A stretch of 64,000 nt of DNA from Doryteuthis pealeii (taxonomy: Eukaryota > Mollusca > Cephalopoda > Myopsida > Loliginidae). The notes below the pieces were generated by a model. The model did no database searches and was not told where the DNA came from. It saw nothing but the letters and a program-made list of their open reading frames with translations. This document shows positions 40,627-51,692 of this stretch, piece after piece. How positions within the stretch are numbered: the stretch's first letter is position 1; the number at the start of each line of letters is the position of its first letter. The position numbers were made by a program, and so were the translations under genes. The stretch is taken from positions 78,874,944 through 78,938,943 of the forward strand of contig CM042151.1 of assembly GCA_023376005.1 (NCBI GenBank), given 5' to 3'.

Positions 40627-41219
40627 GCACTGTCGGCTGGGGCGTTAGAATGCACCAACTGCACCTCTGCAGAGGGGTAAAACTCCCCCAATAAGGCCAC
40701 CTGTTGACCGTGGGTTGCAGCACGTGATGCTTAAGGATAGAAAGGTGGCTGAGCAGTCCATGACTTGCAATATACCACTTTAGGCTTTTCTTGGGCTAGA
40801 CGGGTGGTCGGAGAGGCTCCCTCCGATCAATCGGCTGGCCACATCAAATCCTAGCACCTATATGATTGTCCCAACCCTATTGCCCTTATGGCAACCCCCA
40901 TTCCTTCTTATGATATGGGTGCTAGAAGGCGGTGGCTGAGGGTCTTCATATCTTGGGAATGACGTTAAACTCTATCTGATGGTGAGGTTCAAGTTCTGGA
41001 GGTTTGGGGAATGTGGAGCACCGCTTTATCACCATTGCTCCCTGGTCCACTCTGACCCGGAGTGGTAGTACCTGTTAGGGTCCCATGTATGGGTTGAATT
41101 GAAAAATATAAGTTTATAAACAAAATTGTATTATGCATTAGGAATGAATTTATTTCACAACTTTGTCAGCATTAAATGACTCCCCAAGATTGATATGCCG
41201 TAAAACAAAACAAACTAAA
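40624..41219 (+). mobile_element. 580-bp retroposon, plus orientation
   Basis: CACTGTCGGCTGGGGCGTTAGAATG to GATATGCCGTAAAACAAAACAAA. The full-length order is opposite to 39511-40078, so the two copies form a loose inverted pair. Confidence 0.82.
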
Positions 41220-41429
41220 CCCCCCCAAAAATATATATATATTAATAAGTCATCCACAGACACATGTTTCAGCGTTTCATGCCTCTTCAGTGTGGCTAGA
41301 CACAAACTCCGACTGACTGTTTGCCAGCCTGATATCTTATCCCCTCAGCCACTGACAGCTGCTCTAGCGAGGCTGGTGTTTAAACTATTAAATACATAGG
41401 TTTGTTTATATATTTTACAGTCACAGAGA

Positions 41430-41665
41430 GATCAAGTTTGCGAGCAAACGATCATTGCTTATATGCTTAGTAGTGAGAGTTAATTTAAATCACCCCTTAT
41501 AGAGAGCTCATACCAAATTTATATAAAGGGGATGAGGGGATTCATATCTTTCTGCAGGGGTATTAGTCTGAAGGTGAATACAATAGCACAACTGGAATTC
41601 AAACTCGCTTACAACAATGTTGTAGTCTAGCACTTTAGCCACTATACCATGAGGTCTCCTCCCGA
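41430..41665 (-). mobile_element. tRNA-derived SINE
   Basis: On the minus strand CATGGTATAGTGGCTAAAGTGC (A box) and CGAGTTTGAATTCCAG (B box) head a body containing AATACCCCTGCAGAAAGATATGAATCC. It resembles family II in layout. Confidence 0.65.
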
Positions 41666-42248
41666 TTGATATAGGGTCAGTGACATTATCTCAGTCCCTC
41701 ATGGAACAATGACATCTGATGACAAGAATCAGTGAAATAACAACTGGCAAGCTGACAAGTTTAAGTGACCAATAAATGATTAGTCTGTTAACAAATAAGG
41801 TGAATGTACCTTAAACTAGAAACAACTTACTAATTAGGGAGCAAAAACAGGGTTATGCAAAAAGACTACTTTGAGGGTGTCTCTGCCAGGGATACAGTCA
41901 ATTTATTATAAGCCTTGCTAAAAGTCTATGTATGTGTGGGTGTGGGGCATTCTGAGTTTAGTAGTTGTAATATTAGAAATATGAACTAAATGCTTTTACA
42001 GTATTGCAAAGAGCATTTCAGATGTCAGCAACAGGAGTAGACATTGTGACTTTGATATTTGGAGGGAAAATTTTTGGTGTTGGTGTGTCTAGGTTGTCCT
42101 CGTAGAGCCTATCTTTTATTACTTCCTATCCAAATTGTTCCTTGTGTAATATTCTCTTTTCTTAACTGGATAGGAATGATGACTGACATAATACTTATTG
42201 TCATAAAGTGATGATCTGAGAAAGATTAAGAGATGTAAGAAAATACTA
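41666..42248. other. no supported gene
   Basis: Nothing recognised in this stretch. Confidence 0.4.
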
Positions 42249-42498
42249 GGGTAATTCCATGTCAAATCATCAAGAAAAACGTAAAATTGTCACCACCACC
42301 TTCAATTTTTCTGAAATTTTTTCCAGGTGTGGACTATGTTAACATTATACAATGCCCAAAATTTGAACTTCTGATTCCAAAAAATGGTGGAGTTAAATTT
42401 TGGGGATTGTCTAACTTTATCATAATCCACAGTTGGACAAAATTTCAGATTGAAAGGGATGGGTGACATGGCCTGGATGATTTCACGTGGAATTACCC
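42249..42498. mobile_element. MITE with 23-bp TIRs
   Basis: GGGTAATTCCATGTCAAATCATC and GATGATTTCACGTGGAATTACCC are inverted ends, with ACTA on both sides. The interior resembles 7252-7310. Confidence 0.75.
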
Positions 42499-42565
42499 AC
42501 TAGATAAATAAGTATGTTGTTGTTGTTGTTGTTGATGATGATGATGATGATGATAAAAGAAAAAA

Positions 42566-42797
42566 GGACCATATGACCTTAAGGCACCCCTTTTTAATCT
42601 CGATTAAGAAAGGACATATTTTTCATTTACACCGTCAATATCCAGTTGTTTGTTAGGGGTTAGGGTTAGGGTTTAGTTTTATAATAAAAAAAAAACAACT
42701 AAAAATCATCTGTTAAAACAACCGGATATTCAACGGTATTCAAACATGTCCTTTCTTAATCCAGATTAAAAAAGGGTGCCTTAAGGTCATATGGTCC
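42566..42797. mobile_element. hAT-like MITE with TTAGGG core
   Basis: GGACCATATGACCTTAAGGCACCC and its inverse flank 232 bp. AGAAAAAA is duplicated at 42558-42565 and 42798-42805 (8 bp). The core contains TTAGGGGTTAGGGTTAGGG (42654-42672). Sequence apart from that motif is unrelated to element T. Confidence 0.85.
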
Positions 42798-42805
42798 AGA
42801 AAAAA

Positions 42806-43310
42806 AAGGCCTATGATATGGTCTGGCAAACTTGGATAATTGAATGTCTAAAAATGTATAAAATATCTAACAAAGCCAAAAACTTTATCACAAAGGCCAT
42901 GGAAAACTGGAAAGTGGAACTAAATGAAGGAGAAAAGTCCTTAGCAGAGGCAAAAATCCAGAGAGTCATCTTCTAGGGAGACTCCCTCTCACAACAGTCA
43001 TTTGTTATAGCAATGATACCAATAAACTATATACTTAGAAAATACACAGAGGAGCTAAAAATGTATAAAATCAGAAGAAAAAAAAAACACCTCATGTACA
43101 TGAATGATATTAAGATATTAGCCAAAAATGAAAAAAACAACTTGTACAGACCATAAGAATATTCAGCCAGAATATAAGAATAGAATTTCTGTTCAAAAGT
43201 GTGCCATGCTCATAATGAAAAATGGGAAAAGAGAAATAACAAAAGGAGATAGAACTACAGATCAGGAAAATATTCGTTGGATATTTTGTTTAATTAATTC
43301 TTTGGAATGA
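42806..43310 (+). pseudogene. non-LTR retrotransposon RT fragment
   Basis: Frames read KKAYDMVWQTWIIECLKMY, then after a stop GDSLSQQSFVIAMIPINYIL and YMNDIKILAKNEK. These are the palm motifs of LINE reverse transcriptases (A: x-AxD; B: GxxLS; C: YxDD, here YMND, so the second catalytic Asp is lost). Stops and a frameshift are present, and upstream RT sequence is absent. It resembles R2-like or other type-1 LINEs; I do not assign a clade. Confidence 0.75.
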
Positions 43311-43565
43311 GTATAGTGTGCGATAGCTAATTTCTCTTTAAACATAAAAGACAGAATTTTATTACCTGTTCTATAATTGCTGGATCTTTTTGCAAGTTTC
43401 CTTTTTATATTAGAATCTATACTGTATTCATTTGTAATCCCCCATATATAGTTAGAAACTGCAGTGCTGGGCATATATTTTTAATTTTAAAGCTAGTTTT
43501 ATGGTTGTAAAATCTTTTTTGATGGTATCTTGTGTAGAGCCTTGTTTGGTTGGCTAGTTGGTTGG

Positions 43566-44098
43566 TGTAGTGTGATGGCTCAAGTCATGTAGTAGTATTC
43601 ATTGGTAACAGACAGACAACAACATTTACCTACACTATGAGTTTCAACAAGAAACAACTTACAGAGGTTGCAGATTCAGGGAGTTTATTTCTTTCTAGGC
43701 TCATGGGTTCTTTTTCAGTGAACGAAAGAATGAGGAGGTAAGGTCATAAATCACATTCATGCGTACTGTTTGTTGATAGCCAAAACACATGACAGAATCC
43801 CAAACCCACATCCATCCCCTATGGGACCCAGTGAAAAAAGAGACTGAATCCTCTTTACTTCTGTTTGTGGTCTCAGGGGTTTGGGGGAAGGGACTTTTCC
43901 ATTTTCGCTCTTCATTTTTATTTTTTAATCTAGTTCAGGGGTCATTGATCAACACACGTTGAGTGTGTGAAATTACAAACTTTATCTTCTTTCTGTTCTT
44001 ATTTCTTTTTCTTCCCTTTCTCCAGAAATCCGATTACTGTTTTCTTTTTCAATCTAAATTCTCCATAGACCATAATAATGATGCTACAGTTGGATTTT
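43566..44098 (-). mobile_element. solo LTR with TSD GTTGG
   Basis: Ends TGTAGTGTGATGG and ATGATGCTACA; GTTGG precedes (43561-43565) and follows (44099-44103). It matches 28331-28792 in reverse orientation. No internal region, so it formed by LTR-LTR recombination. The right TSD is also the first bases of the adjoining retroposon. Confidence 0.75.
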
Positions 44099-44608
44099 AT
44101 GGCATGTCAACCCATTGGGTCATTTTATGCTGAAGACGTTTTTGTTTTATTCATTCTAGATGAGTACTCAATTTATTTTGAACATATTTTTTCTATTTAA
44201 CCCATTGATGGTACCCTAACAGATACTACCACTCTGAATCAGTATGGATTTGGAGGCAATGGTAATGTAGGGGTGCTCCACATTCCCCAAACCCCCAGAA
44301 CTGGAACCTCACCATCAGATAGAGTTTAATGGTCATACCCAAGACATAAAGATCCTCAGCCACCACCCTCTAGCACATATATGATAAAAAGGGTTGGGAC
44401 TTGCCATCAGGGCAATTAGGTTGGGACAATCATATAGGTGCTAGGGATTGACGTGACCAGCCGACTGATTGGAGGAGGCCTCTCTGATTGCCCGTCTAGC
44501 CTAATTAAGGACCAAAATGGAGTGTTGCATGTCCTGGACTGCTCAGCCTCCAGGATTCAATCCTTAAGTATCATGGGTCACCACCCACGGCCAACAGGTG
44601 TCCTCTAT
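44099..44608 (-). mobile_element. 580-bp retroposon (older subfamily), split
   Basis: GGCATGTCAACCCATTGGGTC to CCAACAGGTGTCC; its 5' end continues at 45604-45658 (CCCCTATGCAGAGGTGCAGACGG). A 995-bp LTR-bearing insertion lies between. Confidence 0.75.
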
Positions 44609-44609
44609 T

Positions 44610-45603
44610 AACAGAAATAAAGTAAACAAATAGTGACGTTACAAATATGACTGTTGTGAAGGAAATGTACAAGGCAAATATAGCATGTATATTTGGGTTA
44701 ACAGTTTATTCTGAGTTAGTAATTATGTGTGAGTGTACAATTATTATGCAAATGTCTTTAAGAGTAGTGTAATTGTCTTTCAGAGTTGCCAGAGGATTTC
44801 TCTTGGTGGGGATATATTTTGGTAATACAAAGAGTTTCAAATACACTTATCTTATTTGTATTGGTCTTAGTAATGTCTCTAAGTTGTCCGGTGAGGTCGC
44901 TGTGGTTCCGTTATGTCTGCTTGTGTCGTAGTTGACGTGTTTCTCACAGGTACTGACTTGGGTCTTACCCTTGTGCCTGCCGTATCTGTTCTGGCGAGTC
45001 TTAGGGGTCTGCCCCTGGCGTCTGATTCCAGGAACTAATAGGGGCAGATAACCCAATTTCCGATACTATTGGAGTGGGGTGGGTCTTACCCCAGTAAGAT
45101 TTTAAACGGTATTACAGTTAGTTATTGTTGGTAGGTTGGTTTAGAGGCCTCCCAACATGGGTACATATAAGTACAAACAATATTTCGACAAGGGTGTGAA
45201 ATGTAACAACGGAATTTAATGAGCCTCTGGAGAAAATACATATAACAGGAATACATTTATGAGACAAGATACATAAGCAACACATATATGAATAGAAGTA
45301 CAATATAGAAGTTTAAAGAAGGTACATAAATGTACTATGAAGAAGTTATGGTGTATAAGGAAGATATGGAGAGTCCATAAAGTAATGTCACTTACTAAAG
45401 ACAGGATGGGTGGCGAAAACCACCCACATGAGAGGGTGTACATGCAAACGTCTAACCCATCTGTGTTGGTTGAAGTCCAGAAGACAAAAGAGGGTAAAAA
45501 ACTGGCACTTCACTCATTAAATAGCTAACACCCCTGGTGGTAGAAACTTCCTAACAAGGAGAGATAACTCTTCCAGACCAAACAAGAGCAGACAATCGCT
45601 ACA
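44610..45603 (-). mobile_element. LTR plus leader fragment inserted in the retroposon
   Basis: 45126-45603 is an LTR-like copy (TGTTGGTAGG ... ATCGCTACA). 44610-45125 would be its internal 5' region on the minus strand; a 69-residue basic frame at 44847-45056 (GIRRQGQTPKTRQNRYG) is unassigned. Confidence 0.5.
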
Positions 45604-45659
45604 CCCCTATGCAGAGGTGCAGACGGTGTATTCTAAAGCCCCAGCCAATAGGGTTGACT

Positions 45660-45959
45660 AACACTTGGAGAAAAATTACAAGTACTTGGGAATATTGGAA
45701 ATGTATAAAAATCTTGAAAAATATGTTTCACAAAATTGGACATTTTTAATCATATATTTCTATATAGATTAAATAAATCTTTGCTCATGAGAAAAATATT
45801 GTTTACAACATTCTACCTTCCACATGTTTAAAATTCAATATTAGATATTTAATAGATCATTTGAATCAGAGAAAATACTTTTTTTTTCATCAATTCAAAG
45901 AAAAATGTTGTTTTTAAAGCTACAAAAAGAAAAGAAAAATGATACAAAAATAATTTTTG
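45660..45959. other. AT-rich, nothing recognised
   Basis: No coding or repeat signal that I can name. Confidence 0.4.
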
Positions 45960-46330
45960 AGTTTAGAAAAAAAAAGTTATATTTTCAAGTAACTTTTTGG
46001 GGATACTGACATTTTTTAATGTGATCTACTGGTTTTGATCTTTCTAGAAATGTACAAATTAGGGACTGGTAACTTAATTTATTTTAACGTTTAACCCTAC
46101 AATCTTAATTGATATAAAACATTTCCATAAACTTTTTTTTTTATATAAAACATTTTCTTAAAAGTTTTTTTTTTTAATTTTTATATAAAATAAGTTATTC
46201 ATTATGAAATTAAGTCCTTAATGAAAGTGCTGAAAATTTCATAAAAATTGGACAATTCCCCGATTTTGGTAATTGTTTTAAAATTTAAAAAATTGGATTT
46301 TTTTATTACGCCCCTTAAGCAAAATTGGAC
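45960..46330 (+). mobile_element. fragment of orphan element X
   Basis: CTTTTTGGGGATACTGACATTTT, TTGATCTTTCTAGAAATGTACAAATTAGGGACTGG and GGACAATTCCCCGATTTTGGTAAT parallel 32750-33010 and element X. Confidence 0.6.
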
Positions 46331-47872
46331 ATACCTCGTAAAATAATAATTATTATTATTATTGACGATTATTAACAGCAATTTTTTTTTTTTTTTGCTA
46401 TCTTTATTCATTATCTCCCTTTAATTCCCCTCTTGTTTACTTTTTAAGTTGTCAATACATTGCAGAAGACGGTAATTTTTACAATTTTCTTTCTCTTGCC
46501 TTCAGTGTTATATTGTTTTTCGGAAAGCAATCCAGTCTCGAAATATATTAGAAAAAAAAAAAAAGCGAGATTTTATTTTTTCATTGTTTAATGTTTTGTC
46601 GAGTTCAGTAAATTTTCAGCTTGTGTACATTTTTGTAAATTAAATATTTACTTATTTTTTCTATCTCAGATTAAAATAATCAGATGAAGTTCATTTGTTA
46701 AAAAATATCGTTTTTTTTAATTTATTTTCAGAATGTTAACTGTTTGTTAATTTTACCAAAAAGAAAAAAAATGCATGGATCACACTTGACTTGCGTAAAA
46801 AGTAAAAACTAAAAATACCAAAAACAAAAATAAAACAAAACAAAAACAATATGAAAATTAAACTTTAATCTCTTAAAAAAATTTTTTTCATAAAAATAAA
46901 TTCAATAATTACTAGCTGACAATAATGTCATTTTAAATATTTTATTTTCTGGACGTATTTTATATCCCGAATCAATGTCTCATTTTTTTAAATCCTAAAT
47001 TATAATTAAATGACAAAAACAAAAATAAAACTACGGCTTTAAAAAAAGTTAACATTTCTGGAAAAAAAAGTCTAAAAATATTAAAAGTAATTTTTTAAAT
47101 TATGAAATATTAGATAAGAGTTCTGAAAATTTAGATTTATTTACATTTTATTTTTTATTTTTTAATGTGACCGATACAGAAAGTAATTTCACTATTACAA
47201 AAGGTACTATTGACGTTGTTGTTGAATCAGAGAGAACTTTTATAAAATGAAGTCTTTTCTTATAGGGACATTTTCCCCTTCTGCTTCTATCAATTTATTT
47301 CGCTCTCAAATATATGTTTTAACATTTTTTTTTTAATTGTAATAACGCATAAATGAAATGTGATTATTTTCTGGATTCATTAATTTCAATGTTTGTGATT
47401 GGATTGTCCCATATTGGTAAAACAAAACATAAACAAACACTACAGCAGACTGAATGAATATTTTTGATCTAGTTATCTTAATTTAGAATAAATCAATTAT
47501 TTTACGCTATTTTCCATTGTATTTTTGATGCAAAACTTCAAATTCAAAGAAAGTAAGTCCGTTTTTTTTTGTTTTTAAAAAATTTTGATTATTTGATTTT
47601 ACAAATTCTAATTATAACCGGACTATGAGACAGAACAAGGGAGGTAATTCGGTGTTTGAGATAAAATTTGTGACACAAAACGCGACGAGATTCTCCTCGG
47701 CACACCTCCAAATCACACCTGCCTCCACATTTTTTTTTTTTTTTTGCTTTTGCTGAAACTGATGGGTAGTACTCAGTCATTGTAAAAAAGAAAAATATTA
47801 ACGAATTTAGGATTTTAATTGATTCAAAACATTAAGCTAAACAACACAACACTGGTATTTAAAAAAAGATAT
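46331..47872. other. 1.5-kb AT-rich gene-free stretch
   Basis: Homopolymer A/T tracts dominate. The only frame over 60 residues (47589-47780 minus) lacks a domain. Confidence 0.4.
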
Positions 47873-47881
47873 TAAGTTATA

Positions 47882-48930
47882 ATAGGGACTGACAGAGCCT
47901 CAAAGTCATTTTCGACCAAATGACTTTAGCCCCCCCTACAGAAAATAATTTACCAAAAATCAGGGAATTATCGGATTTTAATAAAATTTTCAGTGTTTAT
48001 TTATCGAAGAACGATCTTTATAATGCATTATTTATTTTATTTCAAAACTTTCTCATTTTTTTCAGGTCACTTAATTTTGACCCCCCTTATGCTGGGGGCG
48101 TAAAATTGTTTCAAGTTGGTCCTTACTTGATACTAATTACAGTATAAATAAAGAGATAAAAGACCGAAGTTATGAATAGAAACAAAAAAAGATGTTTTAC
48201 GGTGGCCTATTCTATGAGAAAATAAGTACCGAAAATCGAAAAAATAAAATGTAAAATATAATAAATAATTCATTTATTGGAGATTTCTTTTTTACTCATT
48301 TCGATAATTATTTAATTGGCTATTATTTTATAAAAGAAAAAAATTATACATCGATATTTTTTCTGAAGGATACATTTTCAATCGAGTTTTTCTTCAAAAC
48401 TTATTACTTTCGTCAACAAAAATAAGGTTTGCATTAATTAGATATTAATTTTTAGAATCTAAAAATATAACATTTTAAACTTAACATCAGGATTTTCATA
48501 TTTTAAATAAATTTTATATAATAATTTTTCATAGCAAAAATACTAAATTAAAGTTTTGAAATAAAATAACTGATGCATTATAAAATCTATTAATTGTTAA
48601 ATCAATACTGAAAATTTCATTAAAATCGGATAATTACCTGAATTTTGGTAATTTTTTTTTTGCAAACGCGAATGTTACAGTAAAATTGTAAACAAGAACT
48701 TAAAAACATCGAAAACGAGGCTGACTGGCTGATATCGTCGAAATTGACCAAAACAAATACTTTTAAATCTATTAAAAATAAACTGCATATGTAATGATAT
48801 TTTTCTTTTTTTAATTATGGTCATTATGTTACTACTTATCGATTTAGACAAAGTTTGACCTTAAATAATAGATTTAATTATTTCTAATTCGCTTTTAAAA
48901 TTCCTAGCAGATGACAAATTTGCCTATAGC
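47882..48930 (-). mobile_element. orphan element X, second copy, 9-bp TSD
   Basis: TAAGTTATA at 47873-47881 and 48931-48939. Reverse complement of 15637-17201 with about 500 bp less. Shared landmarks include TTAATTTTGACCCCCCTTATG, AAATCAGGGAATTATCGGATTTTAAT and GACAAAGTTTGACCTTAAATAATAG. Termini here are ATAGGGACTGACAGAG and TTTGCCTATAGC. The 75-residue frame at 47920-48147 lies within it and is not gene-like. Confidence 0.8.
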
Positions 48931-48959
48931 TAAGTTATAATGAAGCTAAATTACATAAA

Positions 48960-49200
48960 ACAATATTAAGCTATCATTAAGCAAAATAACCCAAAATTCA
49001 TACAAAAAATATTAGGCTATCATTAACCTAAATAACACAAACTCATAAAAATATTCAGCTAAACACAAAACTCATCTATGAAAAATACTTCGCTAAATAA
49101 CACAAAACTCATATAAAAGAATATTCTATTTAAAAGAATATGTAGTATAGTGAGAAATTTGAAAAAAACACAGGTTTAAATAAAATGAGTGGTAAGTTTA
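48960..49200 (+). repeat. short tandem-like units
   Basis: Variants of AATATTAAGCTATCATTAAGC-AAATAACACAAAACTCATA repeat about every 45-60 bases. Similar units, inverted, recur at 50225-50385. Confidence 0.55.
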
Positions 49201-49404
49201 TTAGCCGTCGTTGCAGTGTTTCAATCTGTTAAGTATATCTTCTTCAGGGCTTTTGTTGATATAAGGAAGAGTAAAAAATTTGTTATCATGGAATAATGAG
49301 AAAAACTGTGATAGTCCTTGTTTATCAATCTGTTCAAAATTTGAAATTTGATGAAGGAACGCTGGAAAGGTAGACAGTTTAAAACATGACGTCAAATATT
49401 CTTC

Positions 49405-49520
49405 TTTTATGGTGTGTGTCTGTGTGTGTGTGGGTGTGTGTATGTGTGTGCGTATGTATTGAAAAATGACATTGATCAATTTTCTAGGTGTCTTGTGTGT
49501 GTGTGTGTGTGTGCATGTGT
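49405..49520. repeat. (TG)n microsatellites
   Basis: Imperfect TG runs at 49411-49453 and 49494-49514 give false Cys-Val frames on the plus strand. Confidence 0.9.
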
Positions 49521-49623
49521 ATATATATTTTACGATAAACGACATCAAAACAAACCTCAAAGTTATGTGTGTGTGTGTAAAAGAATATCAAACAATTATT
49601 AAGCTAAACAACAAAACTCATAC

Positions 49624-50219
49624 CGCCCTGTCGGCTGCGGCGTTAGAATGCACCGACTGCACCTCTGCAGAGGGGTAAGACTCCCCCAATGGGGCCACCT
49701 GTTGGCCGAGGGTGGCGACCTGTGATGCTTAAGGATAGAGCCCAGATTGATGAGCAGTTCATGACATGCAATACTCCACTTTGGTCCTACCTTGGGCTAG
49801 ACAAGCGGTCGGAGAGGCCCCCTCTGATCAATCAGCTGGTCACGTCAAGCCCTAGCACCTATATGATTTTCCCAACCCTACTGCCCTTATGGCAAGCCCC
49901 AACCCCTTTTTATCATATGGGTGCTAGAAGGTGGTGACTGAGGGTCTACATGTCCTGGGAATGACGTTAAACTCTATCTGATGGTGGGGTTCCAGTTTGG
50001 GAGGTTTGGGGAATGTGGAGCACCCCTTCATCACCATTGCTCCCTTGTCCACTCTGACCCGGAGTGGTAGTACCTGTTAGGGTCCCATCTATTGGTTGAA
50101 TAGAAAAACATGAGTTTATAAACAAAATTGTATTATGCATTAAGAATGAATTTATTTCACAACTTTATCGGCATTAAATGACCCACCGAGATTGATATGC
50201 CGTAAAACAAAACAGAACA
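49624..50219 (+). mobile_element. 580-bp retroposon
   Basis: CGCCCTGTCGGCTGCGGCGTTAGAATG to GATATGCCGTAAAACAAAACAGAAC. CAAAACTCAT before and CAAATCTCAT after are a likely TSD. The 82-residue frame at 49689-49937 is internal to it. Confidence 0.82.
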
Positions 50220-50419
50220 AATCTCATATTTCATTAATCTATTTTTTGAAGATCTTTTATGAGTTTTGTATTATTTAGCTTAATAATTGTTTAATATTTG
50301 TTGTATAGATTGACATATTTTTAATATGAGTTTTTGGTTATTTAGCTTAATAATAGCTTAATAATTAATAGCTCAATGTCTAATGTCCTATATTCATTAA
50401 TATTTTTTCCAAATTGATA

Positions 50420-50790
50420 TATAGGAATATTAAGAAACTCTAATGAATTTCTTAATATGAGAGGACAAAAAAAAACTTTTGTAAAATTCGGTCATGTAAT
50501 ATGTAATCAAGAAGAATAAGTGTATCAATTTGTAATTTATACAGTTATCTTGTAAAAACACTAACTGAAATATACTAACTGGATTTTTTGTTTTTAAAAG
50601 GCATTTATTAACATTTACAGAAAGTAAACTATATCTATGTGCAGAATGTTGATATATTAAAAGACTTATAATTTAAGGACAAACAATTACATATGTTAGA
50701 GGGGAAACCATATAAAATGAATATAACTGCAGTTTGTAGATTTTACATTTAAAATCAAATATACAGAGACAAATAGATCAGTTTGTGAAC
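50420..50790 (+). pseudogene. duplicate of the zinc-finger leader region
   Basis: AAGAAACTCTAATGAATTTCTTAATATGAGAGGAC and AATCAAGAAGAATAAGTGTATCAATTTG correspond to 51450-51560. GAGGGGAAACCATATAAAATG and TTTAAAATCAAATATACAGAGACAAAT correspond to 51710-51780. The finger region itself is absent, so this is a tandem duplicate of the 5' part only. Confidence 0.65.
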
Positions 50791-50819
50791 TATTAGTATT
50801 GGGAATATTTGAACCTTTG

Positions 50820-51260
50820 TATGAAAAAAAAAAGAATCCTTATTCTTATTATCCAACAGAAATAATTATTGGAATAATTATTGGAAAACATATAATTGCT
50901 TGCAAATTATTATTATTATTAGATAGGAATACTTGAAACCATATAACTGTGTGCAAACATAATTATTATTAGATAGGAACAGTTACTTGAAACCATATAA
51001 CTGCTTGAAAATCATCAATATAAAATGGGAATGTTTTAAACTGCATAATTATGCAAATTATTTGTATTAAGAATAGTTACTTAAAGCTATTTTTTTAAAT
51101 GGTTATTATTATTAAATTGAAATAGCTACTTGCAACCATATAATTGCTTAGAAATTATTAATATAAGAAGGAAATATTTCAAACTGTAATAACTGCGAAA
51201 ATTATTTGTATTAATAGATAATTGAATCTATTATTTTTCTACAAATGATTATTTTTAAAA
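50820..51260 (-). repeat. diverged tandem monomers, inverted
   Basis: TAGATAGGAATACTTGAAACCATATAACTG and variants recur about every 55-75 bases. It is the reverse complement of 39181-39505 and lies directly upstream of the 14-finger gene. Confidence 0.7.
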
Positions 51261-51391
51261 AGGAATAGTTATTGTATACTTATGTGCCCCAAAATACAGC
51301 CCTACCCTTTTTATTTGATAAAATACTGAGTTTATATCATTTTATGCCTGTAAATAACTTGTGGCTCTGCAATGTTTTAAAAAACTAATAT

Positions 51392-51406
51392 TTTCTTTAT
51401 TTACAG
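51392..51406 (+). promoter_or_regulatory. 3' splice site before the 14-finger exon
   Basis: TTTTCTTTATTTACAG ends at 51406. A stop (TAA, 51684-51686) in the finger frame before the first ATG means anything between 51407 and 51692 is 5' untranslated. Confidence 0.55.
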
Positions 51407-51692
51407 ATTTCAATCACAATGGAGAAAAAATAAAATCATCTGAAAATTAAGAAACACTTCAGTTTCTTTATATGAGAGATCAGATGAAGAAGAAGAAATC
51501 TTTAGATGTTTGGCAACTTGATAAGTAACCAAGAAGAATAAATGGATAAATTTATTTTTTATACATTAAATTTTGAAAACAGTCATTGGAAAATATTTTC
51601 ATTTGAAAAGATATTTGTGAAAACACACTGCAAATAAATGATGTTAATTAGGAGTGTGTTTATATGTTAAAAGTATTTTTATTTAAAGACAA

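Noticed and set aside
49201..49602. 119-residue minus frame and Cys-Val-rich plus frames
   Set aside because: They are made largely of TG/CA microsatellite codons.
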